From the NCBI RefSeq assembly GCF_002287505.1, contig NZ_CP019688.1:1786674-1850673 (forward strand): DNA of 64,000 bases, read 5' to 3'. Every line of letters begins with the position of its first letter. Within the stretch, counting starts at the first letter, position 1. This document shows, one piece after another, positions 1-9,700 of this stretch. A program made the position numbers and the translations under genes. The notes beneath the pieces were generated by a model. It made no database searches, was not told where the DNA came from, and was given only the letters and a program-made list of their open reading frames with translations. Source of the DNA: Corynebacterium glaucum. Its GTDB lineage: Bacteria > Actinomycetota > Actinomycetes > Mycobacteriales > Mycobacteriaceae.

Positions 1-1377
1 ATGGCAGCGCTTTTCCTGGTTGATCTCGCGATCATCCGGTCCCTTGCGCTCGGCGTAATCGTAGTGGTGCTGTTCTCCCTGCTGGTTAGCGTCACCGTCG
101 CGCCCGCGATGTTGCAGTTACTTGGCAGGAACGTCAACTGGGGCCGTGTGCGCATCCCTGGCCGCAAGGCGCGGGTTGAGGCGTCTGAATCGGCGATCTC
201 GGGCAGCGCCCGCCTGGTAGTGAACCGCCCCATCGCCTCGCTCATATTCGGTGCTTTGGGGCTCGGGTTACTCGCGATCCCGGCAGTACAGCTCACGACG
301 TTCACCCCCGATGCGCGGATCGTGAACACCGAGGCCCCGTCACGGCAAGGCTACGATGTCGTCGCCGAGCAGTTCTCTATCGGATCGACCGCCCCGATCC
401 AGGTACTGCTGAGCGCAGACGACGGTGATTTCACCGACCTCGATTTTAAGGAAGTGACCAGCCTGATCGAGGAGTTTGAACGCATCGAGCACGTCGACCG
501 GGTGCGCTCCCCGTTGAACGTGCTTACCGAGGTCTCGCCGCAAGACCCTTTCGCCGCACTCGGTACTCCCGTCATGGACGCACTCCCAGAAGAGCTGGTG
601 CAACAGCTCGGAGTCTTCCTGTCCTCCGATCGAACGAAAATGCTCGTAGAGGTCGAGGTCGACGACTGGGCCGCCAGCGACGCGACCCGCGCCGCGTTGG
701 AGCAGGTGAACAATACCCTTGAACACACGGAATTCTCGGGCATCACCTGGGCGGTCGGCGGTGAGACCGCGCAGGGTGTGGTCAGTAACGCCGAGATCGC
801 CAACGCGCTGCCGTGGGTGGTCGCGCTGATGCTCGTGGTCATCTTCGTGCTCCTGATGGTCACGTTCCGGTCGATCGTGATCCCGCTGGTTGCAATCGGC
901 GTGAACCTGCTCAGCGTCGGCGCGACCTACGGGCTCATGGTGTTGGTATTCCAGCACGGCTTCCTCGCGGACCTCCTCGGGTTCCAGGTCTTGGGATACG
1001 TGCAGAACTTCGTGCCCGTGTTGCTGCTGGCGCTGCTGTTCAGCCTCGCCACGGACTACCAGGTATTCCTCATCTCTCGCGTCCGGGAGGAATACCTGCG
1101 CACCGGAGACAACACGTCCGCGATCGCCAAAGGGCTCACTGCCACCGCCCCGCTCATCACCGGTGCAGCGCTACTAATGGTGGTCGTCTTCGGCGCGTTC
1201 GCGTTCACGGGCGTCGTTCCGATCCAGCAGCTCGGCTTCGGCCTCGCCGTCGGTATCGCCCTGGACGCGACCATCGTGCGCATGATCGTTGTGCCTGCCG
1301 CGCTTCGGCTAACCGGGCGCGCCACCTGGTGGTTTCCCGGAACCAAGCCCCCGACCCCCCAACCGTCGGAGGCCTAG
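1..1377 (+). CDS. MMPL/RND-family transporter, C-terminal part (5' truncated by window edge)
   Basis: This is the C-terminal 458 residues of an MMPL-type membrane transporter, the family that exports lipids and other hydrophobic envelope components in mycolic-acid bacteria. An N-terminal membrane pair is followed by a long extracytoplasmic loop (about residues 100-260) and then a cluster of hydrophobic segments. The family signature is visible in that cluster as LATDYQVFLISRVREEY (about residues 350-366), including the TDY and SRxRE residues tied to proton coupling. Complete family members run to roughly 700-1000 residues, so the start codon and first half lie upstream. The ATG at position 1 is only where the window begins. 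The stop overlaps the convergent GH25 gene by four bases. The substrate cannot be read from the sequence. Confidence 0.9.
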   Translation: MAALFLVDLAIIRSLALGVIVVVLFSLLVSVTVAPAMLQLLGRNVNWGRVRIPGRKARVEASESAISGSARLVVNRPIASLIFGALGLGLLAIPAVQLTTFTPDARIVNTEAPSRQGYDVVAEQFSIGSTAPIQVLLSADDGDFTDLDFKEVTSLIEEFERIEHVDRVRSPLNVLTEVSPQDPFAALGTPVMDALPEELVQQLGVFLSSDRTKMLVEVEVDDWAASDATRAALEQVNNTLEHTEFSGITWAVGGETAQGVVSNAEIANALPWVVALMLVVIFVLLMVTFRSIVIPLVAIGVNLLSVGATYGLMVLVFQHGFLADLLGFQVLGYVQNFVPVLLLALLFSLATDYQVFLISRVREEYLRTGDNTSAIAKGLTATAPLITGAALLMVVVFGAFAFTGVVPIQQLGFGLAVGIALDATIVRMIVVPAALRLTGRATWWFPGTKPPTPQPSEA

Positions 1378-1976
1378 CGCGCGAGGTTCAGATCCACGTC
1401 GAACGGCCCGTTGGGGCCAGAAACCCGACCACGTGAGGTGAACTGCCAAATCGCGGGTTCTGGAAAGCCGAAGGGACGCGGCCAGCTGGCGGGATCGCTC
1501 AGGCCTTCGGGTATCGCGCTGGGTGCGTCAACGCGCGGGTTGTCGCGCCAATCGGCAAGCCACAGTGCTCCGAATTGGCGCACGTCGGCGAGCAGCATGT
1601 GACGACGCCAGTAGTTCGCCGTGGTGTAGATCCCCGCTACCTCGAAGCCGCGTTGGGTGAAGTGGGAGTGCGCTGACGAGACGTCGATAAGCGAAAGCCC
1701 CTGTGGGGACTCGACGTCGAGCCAAACTGGCAACCGCAACTCCCCGACTGCTGAGTGTGCGGCCTCGACCTGCTCGGTGATGGTGGTGCCTTCGGACGGT
1801 GCGCGCAGGTAGTGGTAGGTGGCGATGTCGGCGATGCCGGCGCTGCGTGCGCGAGCGAAGTGCTCGGTGAACGCCCGGTCCTGGTAGGTGCCGTCGGTGG
1901 TGCGCAGGATGGCGAAGTCGAAGCCGGTGAAGTCGAAGCTTGGCTGGTGCTCGGAGACATCGACGCCGAGTCGCAT
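1374..1976 (-). CDS. Glycoside hydrolase family 25 (lysozyme-like) protein
   Basis: A 200-residue single-domain protein of the GH25 (Chalaropsis-type muramidase) fold, which cleaves the MurNAc-GlcNAc bond of peptidoglycan. The N-terminal strand GVDVSEHQ carries the family Asp, and the central WLDVES supplies the acidic pair expected at the active site. The C-terminal IWQFTSRGRVSG followed by DVDLN is the usual end of a GH25 barrel. No signal peptide or wall-binding domain is visible, so it is either cytoplasmic or released by another route, which is unusual for a muramidase. It lies 7 bp after the NUDIX gene on the same strand and is probably cotranscribed with it. Confidence in the fold is good; the physiological role is unknown. 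Confidence 0.82.
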   Translation of the reverse strand: MRLGVDVSEHQPSFDFTGFDFAILRTTDGTYQDRAFTEHFARARSAGIADIATYHYLRAPSEGTTITEQVEAAHSAVGELRLPVWLDVESPQGLSLIDVSSAHSHFTQRGFEVAGIYTTANYWRRHMLLADVRQFGALWLADWRDNPRVDAPSAIPEGLSDPASWPRPFGFPEPAIWQFTSRGRVSGPNGPFDVDLNLAR

Positions 1977-1983
1977 CGTTGAC

Positions 1984-2517
1984 TTAGCGCTTGGACAGGC
2001 CCATGCGCGGGGTGAAGCGCTCGGGGTGGCGGCGGTGGGCGGCGGCGTCGGCGATTGCGAGGCGCCACTTCGGGTTGGTCACGGGCATCTGGGAGATGGG
2101 GAACCAGCCGACCTCGATCGACTCATCGTCGCCGACCACCGGCTCCGCAGACGGGTCCTCCGGCTCCATGCGCAGCTGGGTGGACATGTAGCAGGCGTTA
2201 TCGCCGTTGGCGTGGGTGATGAAGCCGGTCGCGCCTACACCGAGGATGCCGGCCGGGCGAGTGCGGATGCCGGTCTCCTCCTCCACCTCGCGCACGGCGC
2301 AATCGTGCGGCTCCTCGTTGGGGTCCGCGATGCCGGTGATCGGCGTCCACTCGCCGTTGTCGGCGCGCTTGACCAGCAGCACCTCCGGTACCGCCCAGGC
2401 GGAGTTGGCGGTGGCGTCGGTGGGATCGCGCAGGACCACGGCGCAGATCGCGGGCATCCACATCATGTCGTGGCCGATCTTCTTGCGGGTTTCCACGATG
2501 AATTCGGGGATGGGCAC
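1984..2517 (-). CDS. NUDIX hydrolase
   Basis: A 177-residue NUDIX pyrophosphohydrolase, acting on nucleoside diphosphates linked to another moiety. The NUDIX box runs from GIADPNEEPHDCAVREVEEETGI, with the REVxEExG core that binds divalent metal, around residues 60-82. The N-terminal extension (MPIPEFIVETRKKIGHD) and the following AVVLRD strand match the actinobacterial NUDIX group that has a short lead helix. It appears to be the first gene of a two-gene unit with the GH25 gene and is divergent from the membrane protein at 2586. The substrate is not predictable from the sequence. Confidence 0.9.
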   Translation of the reverse strand: MPIPEFIVETRKKIGHDMMWMPAICAVVLRDPTDATANSAWAVPEVLLVKRADNGEWTPITGIADPNEEPHDCAVREVEEETGIRTRPAGILGVGATGFITHANGDNACYMSTQLRMEPEDPSAEPVVGDDESIEVGWFPISQMPVTNPKWRLAIADAAAHRRHPERFTPRMGLSKR

Positions 2518-2585
2518 GCCGAGTCCTTTCTGCCGGGGTGAACTACCGGGATTCGTACGGCCCCGAGTGTAGACTCTCAGCCGTT

Positions 2586-3374
2586 ATGAGCACCGTCCAC
2601 TCCCCTGCCGAGGCAACGTCCCCAGCTGCGCAATCCGCTCCCCCGGAGCGCCGCACGCTGGTGCAACGCATGCCGTTGCCCGTGTTTGTCATCGGCTACG
2701 GGGCGATAGTGATTGCGCTGGTAGTGATGGTGGCGATGCTGGCCAGCTACCGGGCCGATGCGAAGCTGTCTGAGGTACAGCCGCCCGACCCGCAGCAGGC
2801 ATGGAACCCGGCTCCGCGCGAGGAGGCGAACGTGCGCGCTAGCGTTCGCGGCCACCTCATTCAGGATGCAGAGACCGCTGTGGGCGAGGCCGGTGTGATG
2901 CTGCGGGGCACTATTGCCGACGGCACCATGGTCGCGGAGCCTTCCCGCGCCGAGCTTGCGGGTCACCTGTCTCGGCTTCTGGAGCAGAACTGCCTGGACA
3001 CCGTCACCCTTGCTACCGACGACAACATGAAGATCCACTTCTGGGATTTTTGCTTTAAGTCGGTCCCCGAGCAATCCATCCTGACCGCCCTGACGCTGGC
3101 GTACGAAGAAGGTGCGGATGCCGTCACCTTCATCAACTTCTGGGGCACCGGCGTGGAGCTGGCCTACACCTGGGCGAACCCGGTGAGCGACGATCAAGCT
3201 GACGCCATGGCAGAGGAATGGAAGAAAGAGAAGTTCCCGCAAGGCGTGGACCGGATGCTGTTTACGGCGTACACCGACGACGAGATCATCGCCCGCCACG
3301 AGGTAAAAGGCGAGAGCTTGATCGAGGACCGCTACCCCACCGGAGAAGCGTTCAAGCAGATGTGGGGCATGTAG
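2586..3374 (+). CDS. Hypothetical single-span membrane protein
   Basis: A 262-residue protein with a proline- and alanine-rich cytoplasmic head, one strong membrane helix at about residues 33-55 (VFVIGYGAIVIALVVMVAML), and an extracytoplasmic domain of about 200 residues. An upstream in-frame TTG exists at 2538, but the ATG at 2586 gives a normal topology. The domain contains two Cys (in NCLDTV and DFCFK) that could form a disulfide, and it is rich in acidic residues. I do not recognise the family. It converges on the protease gene, with only 3 bp between the two stop codons. Confidence 0.75.
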   Translation: MSTVHSPAEATSPAAQSAPPERRTLVQRMPLPVFVIGYGAIVIALVVMVAMLASYRADAKLSEVQPPDPQQAWNPAPREEANVRASVRGHLIQDAETAVGEAGVMLRGTIADGTMVAEPSRAELAGHLSRLLEQNCLDTVTLATDDNMKIHFWDFCFKSVPEQSILTALTLAYEEGADAVTFINFWGTGVELAYTWANPVSDDQADAMAEEWKKEKFPQGVDRMLFTAYTDDEIIARHEVKGESLIEDRYPTGEAFKQMWGM

Positions 3375-3377
3375 CGC

Positions 3378-4427
3378 TCACCAGGTCTGGGTGGTGAACG
3401 CGGGTTCTGGAACGACCTTGGTCACCACGCTCATGAGCTGCTCGACGTTTGAGTAGCTCATCATCTTCGGGTTCTCCATGCCCTCCCAGCACTCCTCGCC
3501 CGTGCGGCCGGCCTCTGTACCTGAAACCACGCCGATGACGACGGCGCGGCCATTGACTTGGGTGAACACAGGCCCGCCGGAATCGCCGGACGCGGCGCAC
3601 ACCGCCGCAATGTCGCCGAAGGTGGGACGCTCATCGTCCACGTCAGTGTCCACGATCTGCACTCGCTGCGTCTCCACAAAGTAACCGCAGGTGTAGCCGG
3701 TGGTGCCGCCGGTTTTGCACACCTGTTCAATTGGGGGCAGCTGCTCGCCGATGCCCGTAGGAATCGGGTCACCGACGACCTCCATATAGCGGTTCGGATC
3801 GGTGATCTCGATAATCCCCACGTCCACGCCCTCGGAGCCGGGGCTGTAGAGGTCGGAGTAGATGAACCGGCCGGCCTCTTGGGCGTAGTCAGTCGCGTAC
3901 ACGGCGTTTGTGGGAAAAACTAGGTCGCCCTCTTTGCCGCAATGGCCGGCGGTGACTGCGAAGTTGCGACCGTGCGCATCGGAGAATGAGAACGCGACGG
4001 TGCACGACTGAGCGGTGAACGTCACCCCAGCTTGCGGATAATGGTCGGTGGACTGGATTTTCGTGCCCGGTGCCCACACCGCGAATTCCGGTACGAGAAT
4101 CTGGTTGATCAGCTCAAACGGTTGCCCCTCGCCGCTTTCCCCATCGGCAGCCGGCGCGAGCTCCTCCGGCGGGGTCTGCACCTCTTCGCGGGCTTGCCGG
4201 TCCTCGACAGTGCCGGTAGGAATCTTCGAGGTCTGCAGCCCCACAAACACCACAGCGGCAACGAGCAGCGCGACCGCGATGACGGCGAACGTCCACCCCG
4301 CACTGTTGCGTGGCGCAGCGTGTGCAGCGTGCGCAGCGTGCGCGGGGGTGTCGTGTGGCGCAGCGTGCGCCGGGGCACGCTGCTGGTCTCGGTCCCGGAA
4401 GGTACCGGGGTAGTCCTGCTCGGGCAC
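3378..4427 (-). CDS. Membrane-anchored trypsin-like serine protease
   Basis: A 349-residue S1-family serine protease. The first 45 residues are an Ala-, His- and Pro-rich cytoplasmic tail with repeated HAAHAA units. A signal-anchor helix follows at about residues 46-66 (TFAVIAVALLVAAVVFVGL) and then the extracellular catalytic domain. The triad is visible as TAGHC (His), EGVDVGIIEI (Asp) and SGDSGGPVF (Ser). Four extra Cys could form the usual disulfides. The domain resembles corynebacterial secreted trypsin-like proteins. It is followed 18 bp upstream in coordinates by a small acidic protein and thrC on the same strand, which are probably transcribed before it. Substrate unknown. Confidence 0.9.
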   Translation of the reverse strand: MPEQDYPGTFRDRDQQRAPAHAAPHDTPAHAAHAAHAAPRNSAGWTFAVIAVALLVAAVVFVGLQTSKIPTGTVEDRQAREEVQTPPEELAPAADGESGEGQPFELINQILVPEFAVWAPGTKIQSTDHYPQAGVTFTAQSCTVAFSFSDAHGRNFAVTAGHCGKEGDLVFPTNAVYATDYAQEAGRFIYSDLYSPGSEGVDVGIIEITDPNRYMEVVGDPIPTGIGEQLPPIEQVCKTGGTTGYTCGYFVETQRVQIVDTDVDDERPTFGDIAAVCAASGDSGGPVFTQVNGRAVVIGVVSGTEAGRTGEECWEGMENPKMMSYSNVEQLMSVVTKVVPEPAFTTQTW

Positions 4428-4445
4428 GAAGCGGCGGGCTGGGCC

Positions 4446-4676
4446 CTACTCCCCCGAATGAGTGGACTTCGACGAGGCCTCCGACACCTGAGACGAGGTC
4501 TCTGCGCCGGTGTCCTCGTCGGCGGCGTCGGCGTCCTTCGTCTCAGCGGCTTTGCCCTCAGGCAGCAGCCCGTCGATTTTGCTCTTTTCCTCCGCCTGGA
4601 TCTTCATGTCGCGGATGAACTTCTCCGGGTCGAACTCGGTGTACTGCTCCGGACCCGCGAACTGCTCCTGTGCCAT
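4446..4676 (-). CDS. Small acidic hypothetical protein
   Basis: A 76-residue hydrophilic protein, rich in Glu, Asp, Ser and Thr in its C-terminal half and so probably disordered there. The N-terminal half (YTEFDPEKFIRDMKIQAEEK) could form a helix. It has no signal peptide or membrane segment. It starts 3 bp after the thrC stop codon and ends 18 bp before the protease start, so it is very probably cotranscribed with thrC. I do not recognise a family. Confidence 0.65.
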   Translation of the reverse strand: MAQEQFAGPEQYTEFDPEKFIRDMKIQAEEKSKIDGLLPEGKAAETKDADAADEDTGAETSSQVSEASSKSTHSGE

Positions 4677-4679
4677 TGG

Positions 4680-6137
4680 TTAAACCTCCGTGTTCTCAAT
4701 CGCGTCGACGATGAATTCCTTCACGGCCTCCGCATCGTTCGGCAGATCCGCAACGTGGCGGCCCGCGTCCATGATGCCAGCGAAACGCTCCGGAATCTCC
4801 GGCGCTTCACCCAGCGCCTCAACGATGGTGTCAGCGAACTTCACCGGCAGCGCCGTCTCCAGCACGATAATCGGCGTCTCCACCTGGTCACGCACGCCGC
4901 GGGCTACGAAGACACCGTCCGCGGTGTGTGGGTCGATGAGCACGCCGTTGTCCTCGTGCGTCGCCTTGATGGTCGCCACACGATCCGCATGTGTGGACTT
5001 GCCGGACATGAAGCCGAACTCGTCGCGGATGCGCGTGAGAATCTCCTCGCCACGGCCGCCCAGATCATCCGGGCCGAAGCCGCCTTCCTTCACCTTCGTG
5101 CCAAAGAGCTCGGCGGTGAGGACTGCGTCGCGCGACGTGGCGTCAAAAAGCATGCGCTCAAAGTTCGAAGCCTTGGAGATATCCATGGACGGCGAGGAGG
5201 TTGCCACCGTCTCCGCGGCCGAGCGCGGGCGGTACTCGCCGGTTTGGAAGAACTCGTGCAGCACGTCGTTTTCGTTCGTGGCCACGATCAGACGGTCGAT
5301 CGGCAGACCCATCTGCTTAGCCACGTGGCCTGCGCAAATGTCGCCGAAGTTGCCTGTGGGCACGCAGAAGCTCACGCGCTCGTCGTTCGACTCGGTGACC
5401 TTCAGGTAGCTCGAGATGTAGTACACCACCTGCGCCAGCAGCCGCGCCCAGTTGATCGAGTTCACCGCGCCGATGGTGTACTTCGACTTGAAGGCCGCGT
5501 CCGAGTTGACCTCTTTGACCACGTCCTGGCAGTCGTCGAAGACACCGTCGAGGGCGATGTTGAAGATGTTCGGGTCATCCAGCCCGAACATCTGCGCCTG
5601 CTGGAATGGGGTCATGCGCCCAGCCGGGGTGAGCATGAACACGCGGATGTTGTCGCGCCCGCGCATTGCGTACTCCGCCGAGGAGCCGGTATCTCCCGAG
5701 GTCGCACCGAGGATGTTGATCTCCTCGCCGCGGCGGGTCAGCTCGAACTCGAACAGCTCGCCGAGCAGCTGCATCGCCATGTCCTTGAACGCCGCGGTCG
5801 GCCCCTCCGACAGGTGCGCCACGTAAAGCCCGTCCTCCAGCTGGCTCACCGGCACGATCTCCTCGTGCGCAAAGTTGTCAGTGTTGTAGGCCTTCGCGGT
5901 CAGGTCCTCGACTACGCGCGACGGGATATCGTCGGCAAAGAGTTTCACCACTTCGGCCGCGAGCGCCGCATAGCCCCCGTCGATAAGCACCTGGCGCCAA
6001 GCGTTCAGAGTCTCCCCTGTGAGCTGCGGGTATACCGCCGGCATGTACAACCCACCGTCGGGGCTTAAGCCCCCGAGCAGGATGTCGGTGAAGGTTTCGG
6101 CGGTCGCGTGCTTGTCGCGGGTTGAGATGTAATCCAC
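4680..6137 (-). CDS. thrC: Threonine synthase
   Basis: A 485-residue PLP-dependent enzyme that converts O-phosphohomoserine to threonine, the last step of threonine biosynthesis, in the cytosol. The N-terminus MDYISTRDKHATAETF and the GGLSPDGGLYMP segment match class II (long-form) threonine synthases. The PLP lysine lies in PTAAFKDMAMQLLGE (about residue 118), and the phosphate-binding loop in GATSGDTGSSAEYAM. Length is normal for the corynebacterial enzyme. hom and thrB are not nearby, in keeping with a separate thrC locus in this group. The 11-mer GCTTATCGACG is found both inside the gene (5978-5988) and just upstream of it (6168-6178). Confidence 0.97.
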   Translation of the reverse strand: MDYISTRDKHATAETFTDILLGGLSPDGGLYMPAVYPQLTGETLNAWRQVLIDGGYAALAAEVVKLFADDIPSRVVEDLTAKAYNTDNFAHEEIVPVSQLEDGLYVAHLSEGPTAAFKDMAMQLLGELFEFELTRRGEEINILGATSGDTGSSAEYAMRGRDNIRVFMLTPAGRMTPFQQAQMFGLDDPNIFNIALDGVFDDCQDVVKEVNSDAAFKSKYTIGAVNSINWARLLAQVVYYISSYLKVTESNDERVSFCVPTGNFGDICAGHVAKQMGLPIDRLIVATNENDVLHEFFQTGEYRPRSAAETVATSSPSMDISKASNFERMLFDATSRDAVLTAELFGTKVKEGGFGPDDLGGRGEEILTRIRDEFGFMSGKSTHADRVATIKATHEDNGVLIDPHTADGVFVARGVRDQVETPIIVLETALPVKFADTIVEALGEAPEIPERFAGIMDAGRHVADLPNDAEAVKEFIVDAIENTEV

Positions 6138-6167
6138 AGCCGATCAGCTTACTCGAGGGAGCTTTTC

Positions 6168-6178
6168 GCTTATCGACG
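6168..6178 (+). repeat. Intergenic copy of the GCTTATCGACG 11-mer
   Basis: An exact copy of the dispersed 11-mer in the gap between thrC and the small gene at 6195, in the context TTTTC-motif-ATCA. The copy at 55118 inside the acyl carrier protein gene shares these flanks. Because it is not in a coding frame here, codon choice cannot explain it. Confidence 0.85.
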
Positions 6179-6194
6179 ATCATCCCAACCGCGT

Positions 6195-6485
6195 TTACCT
6201 GCGCGGCGGCTCCTGGCGTCCGGTGAGGATGTCCACCACAGAGCGGATCGCCGCATCCCCCAAGTGCGGCAGCGGGCGGTGCGGCTCCTCGTCCTGGCGT
6301 GCGGGTTCGCGGGCCGCGAGGTTTTGCGGTGCGGGCTTCGACGCTTCCACCTCAATGGTCAGCGTGGTGTGTTCCAGCGCGAGTTGCGCAGATGGGTCGA
6401 CACCGGCGACGCGAGCAGCGTCCACCAGCGCAACAAGGTCGGTGTACGTCGCGTTGTCCAGGTCAATGGAGATGTGCACAGCCAT
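6195..6485 (-). CDS. Small hypothetical protein
   Basis: A 96-residue protein starting MAVHISIDLDNATYTDLVALVDAARVAG. The start at 6485 is preferred to the ATG at 6497 because the core begins there. The first about 50 residues look like a compact alpha/beta domain; the rest (PARQDEEPHRPLPHLGDAAIRSVVDILTG) is charged and ends in a short helix. No signal peptide. Not recognised. It lies alone between thrC and the repeat downstream of glnE; codon use looks native. Confidence 0.6.
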   Translation of the reverse strand: MAVHISIDLDNATYTDLVALVDAARVAGVDPSAQLALEHTTLTIEVEASKPAPQNLAAREPARQDEEPHRPLPHLGDAAIRSVVDILTGRQEPPRR

Positions 6486-6570
6486 GCCCGTCAGCATAGG
6501 CGGTCAGCCGGGGCGCTACTAGCCCGCTACTAGCCCTGAGGTTTTGCTCCCGCCGCCCGGCTTTTGCGCC

Positions 6571-6659
6571 CAAACCCGGATAGTTCCCACAAACCCGGAT
6601 AGTTACGAGGCCTTACGTCCGAGTCTGCACACATAAAGGGTGCCAACTATCCGGGTTTG
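6571..6659. repeat. 89-bp structured repeat, copy A
   Basis: Two direct units of CAAACCCGGATAGTT begin at 6571 and 6590 (19 bp apart), and an inverted unit AACTATCCGGGTTTG ends at 6659. The outer flanks are also complementary (GCCGCCCGG on the left, GGGCGGCGGG on the right), so the whole can fold into a long hairpin. An inner pair, CCTTACGT with ACATAAAGG, lies in the loop. Copy B at 40891 has the same unit spacing. It sits between the end of glnE and the next gene on the same strand. It could be a MITE-like element, a REP-type element or a structured terminator. Confidence 0.8.
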
Positions 6660-6714
6660 GCGCGGGCGGCGGGCAGCGCACCCGCGCGCACCTGCGCGCA
6701 CCCGCGGGCGCACG

Positions 6715-9700
6715 CTACTCGAACTCCAGGCTCGGCGTCTCGCCCCAAAACACCTCTTCCACCACGCGGTGCGCCCGGCGCGTGATGCGCAGGTAGTCCT
6801 CCAAGAACTCCTGTTGGCTATCGGGGTGGTAACCAGCCGAGCCGGCAACCTGCGCCAGGTGCGGCCCAGGCGCTGGCAGTTGGTCCGTACGCTTGCCAGA
6901 GACGAGCACAAGCGCGTTGCGCGCCCGTGTCGCGGTCAGCCACGCTTCGCGCAGCACACGCGCCTCCGCACCAGGCAGGATCTCAGCATCGTCGAGCTCA
7001 GCCAGGTAATCCAGCGCCTCCAACGTCGAGGTCGTGCGCAACCCGTCCCGGTTGTGCGCGTGCATCATGGTCAGCAGCTGCACCGTCCATTCCACATCCG
7101 CCAACGCACCGCGCCCCAGCTTCGTGTGCACAGAACGATCGGCGTTGCGCGGCAAGCGCTCGTTGTCCACGCGCGCTTTAATGCGGCGGATTTCGCGCAC
7201 ATCGCTCATCGACGCCCCGCCTTCCGGGTACCGGAACGCATCGATCATCCGCAAAAACGCGACGCCTACGGTCTCATCACCAGCAACGGTCGTCGCACGT
7301 TGCAGCGCCTGTTTCTCCCACACTTCGCCCCACTCGCGGTAGTAACGCTCGTAACTCGCAATCGTGCGCACCACCGGCCCGGAACGCCCCTCGGGTCGCA
7401 GCCCCAAGTCGACCTCCAGCGGCGGGTCACCCGAAGGCTTCGCCAGGCGCTTCCGCATCTGGTCGATGATGCGCGCCGCCCACGCCAGCGCGTCGTCGTC
7501 CGACTCGTACGCATCGCTGCCGCGCACCGGCTCCGCCACCACCATCACGTCCGCATCCGAGCCGTAACCCAGTTCCCCACCACCAAGCCGGCCCATGCCA
7601 ATAATTGCAATCCGGGCAGGAGGCTTATCGACGCCACGTTCAGCCAAGTCAGTGCGAATCTCAGCCAGCAACGCTGCTTCCAGCACCGCGTCCCAAACGA
7701 TGGTGAGTTCCTCGCACACTTGCCTAACCTCCATGAAACCGAGCAGGTCCGCGCTCGCAATGCGGGCGAGTTCCGCACGGCGCAGCGAACGCGCGACGTT
7801 CACGGCCTTGTCGGCATCGTCCTGGTAGCGCTTGGATGCCGCGACGATCGCCTTGTGCACCTGGTCGGGTGCGGGTTCGATCAACCGCGGTCCGTTGGAG
7901 CCGTCGCCAAGCATTTTGACGACTTCGGGCGCGGAGATGATGAGGCCCGAGGTGTAGTGCGAGTTACCGAGGATTTTCATGAGGCGCTGGCCAACAACGC
8001 CTTCGTCGCGAAGCATGCGCAGGAACCAGCTCTTGTCCTCGGCTGCGTCGGAAAGCTTGCGGTAGTTGAGCAGGCCTGCGCCCGGGTCGGCGGTGCCGGC
8101 GAGCCAGTACATGAGCGTGGGCAGGAGGATGGTCTGCAGCTTCGCCTTGCGCGAGTTGCCTTTGACCAGCGCGGTGAGGTGGTCGTAGGCGCGCGCCGGG
8201 TGGCGGTAGCCGAGCGCGGCCAGGCGGGCCTTCGCCTCTTCCGAGGACAGGGTGGCCTCGCCGACAGAGAGGTCGACCACCGAGTTCAAAAGCGGGCGGT
8301 AGAAGAGGCGTTCGTGCAGCGTGGAGACGGTCTCGCGCACCTTCTTGAGCTGCTTGAACATCTCCTCATCCGTCGAGCGGCGCTTGCCCGGGGTGAAGCC
8401 GGCGGCGCGGGCGAGCCAGAGGGTGCGGCGCTCGTCGTCGGCATCGGGCAGCTGGTGGGTGCGCTTGAAGCGCTGCAGCTGCAGACGGTGCTCGAGCAGG
8501 CGGAGGAATTCGTAGGCGCGAACCAGCTTCTTCGTGTCGTCGCGGCCAACGTAGCCGCCGTCGCGCAGGGCTTTCAGCGCGTCGCTGGTGTTGGGGGTGC
8601 GCAGCGTGTCATCGATGCGTCCGTGCACGAGCTGCAGCAGCTGCACCGCGAACTCGACATCGCGCAGGCCCCCGTAGCCAAGCTTCAGCTCGCGCGAACG
8701 GACATCCTCCGGCACATTGTCCAGCACGCGCCGCCGCATCGCTTGGACATCCTCAACAAAGCTCTCACGCTGGCTCGCCTTCCACACCAAGGGAGCAAGC
8801 TTTACGACGTACGCGTTGCCCAGCGACATGTCACCAGTCATCGGACGCGCCTTCAGCAGGGCCTGAAACTCCCACGTCTCCGCCCAGCGTTTGTAGTAGG
8901 CGAGGTGGGAGTCGAGGGTGCGGGTGAGCGCGCCGGACTTGCCCTCGGGGCGGAGATTCGCATCCACCTCGAAGAAGCACGCGGTGCCGATGCGCATGAA
9001 TTCGGAGGCGGTGCGGGTGATCTTCGGTGTCACGGGCTCGGACACGAAGATCACGTCCACGTCGGAGATGTAGTTGAGCTCCCGGGCGCCGCATTTGCCC
9101 ATGGCGATGATGCTGAGTCGGGCGTCGGGGTCCTCGTCGCCGTAGACACGGCGCACTGCCAGCGCGAGTGCGGCGGTGAGTGCTGCGTCGGCGATCGCGG
9201 TGAGTGCTTCGGTGGTCGTGCGGTAGCCAAGCTGATCGGCTTCGGCGACACCCTTGGTGTCCGCGAAGGTGCCGGCGAGATCGGCAGCGGCAACACGCAT
9301 GACCAAGGTGCGGTGCGCGTCGCGCAGCGGCTCGTTGCCGGAGCCCGGCGCGTCAAAGGCGGCTCCGGCGCGGTAGGTGCCGGGCGTGGACAGGTCGGCG
9401 GATGCGGTGTCGGCGGCATCGGAGTCAGCGCCGGCGGCGGCATCGGTGGGATCAGCGCCGGCCGGTTGCGCGTCCACCGCGCCGAGCATCACCTGCAGCG
9501 CCTCCTCCGAACTCGGCACGTCTTTGGCCAGCTCTTGCCAGAGTTTTGGGTGGGCGACGAGGTGGTCTGCGAGCGCCGTCGAGCCTCCCATCAGGGCGAA
9601 GAACTTAGTGCGGTAGACGGGGTCGTCGATAAGCAATGTGCGGACCTTGATCCACTCCCCCGATGCCTGCATGAAGCGATGGGTGTTGTTGAGCGCGAGG

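Noticed and set aside
4032..6068. A 678-codon plus-strand frame opposite thrC and the protease gene
   Set aside because: Shadow frame; it runs across two real genes and a small ORF on the opposite strand and has no ribosome-binding site.
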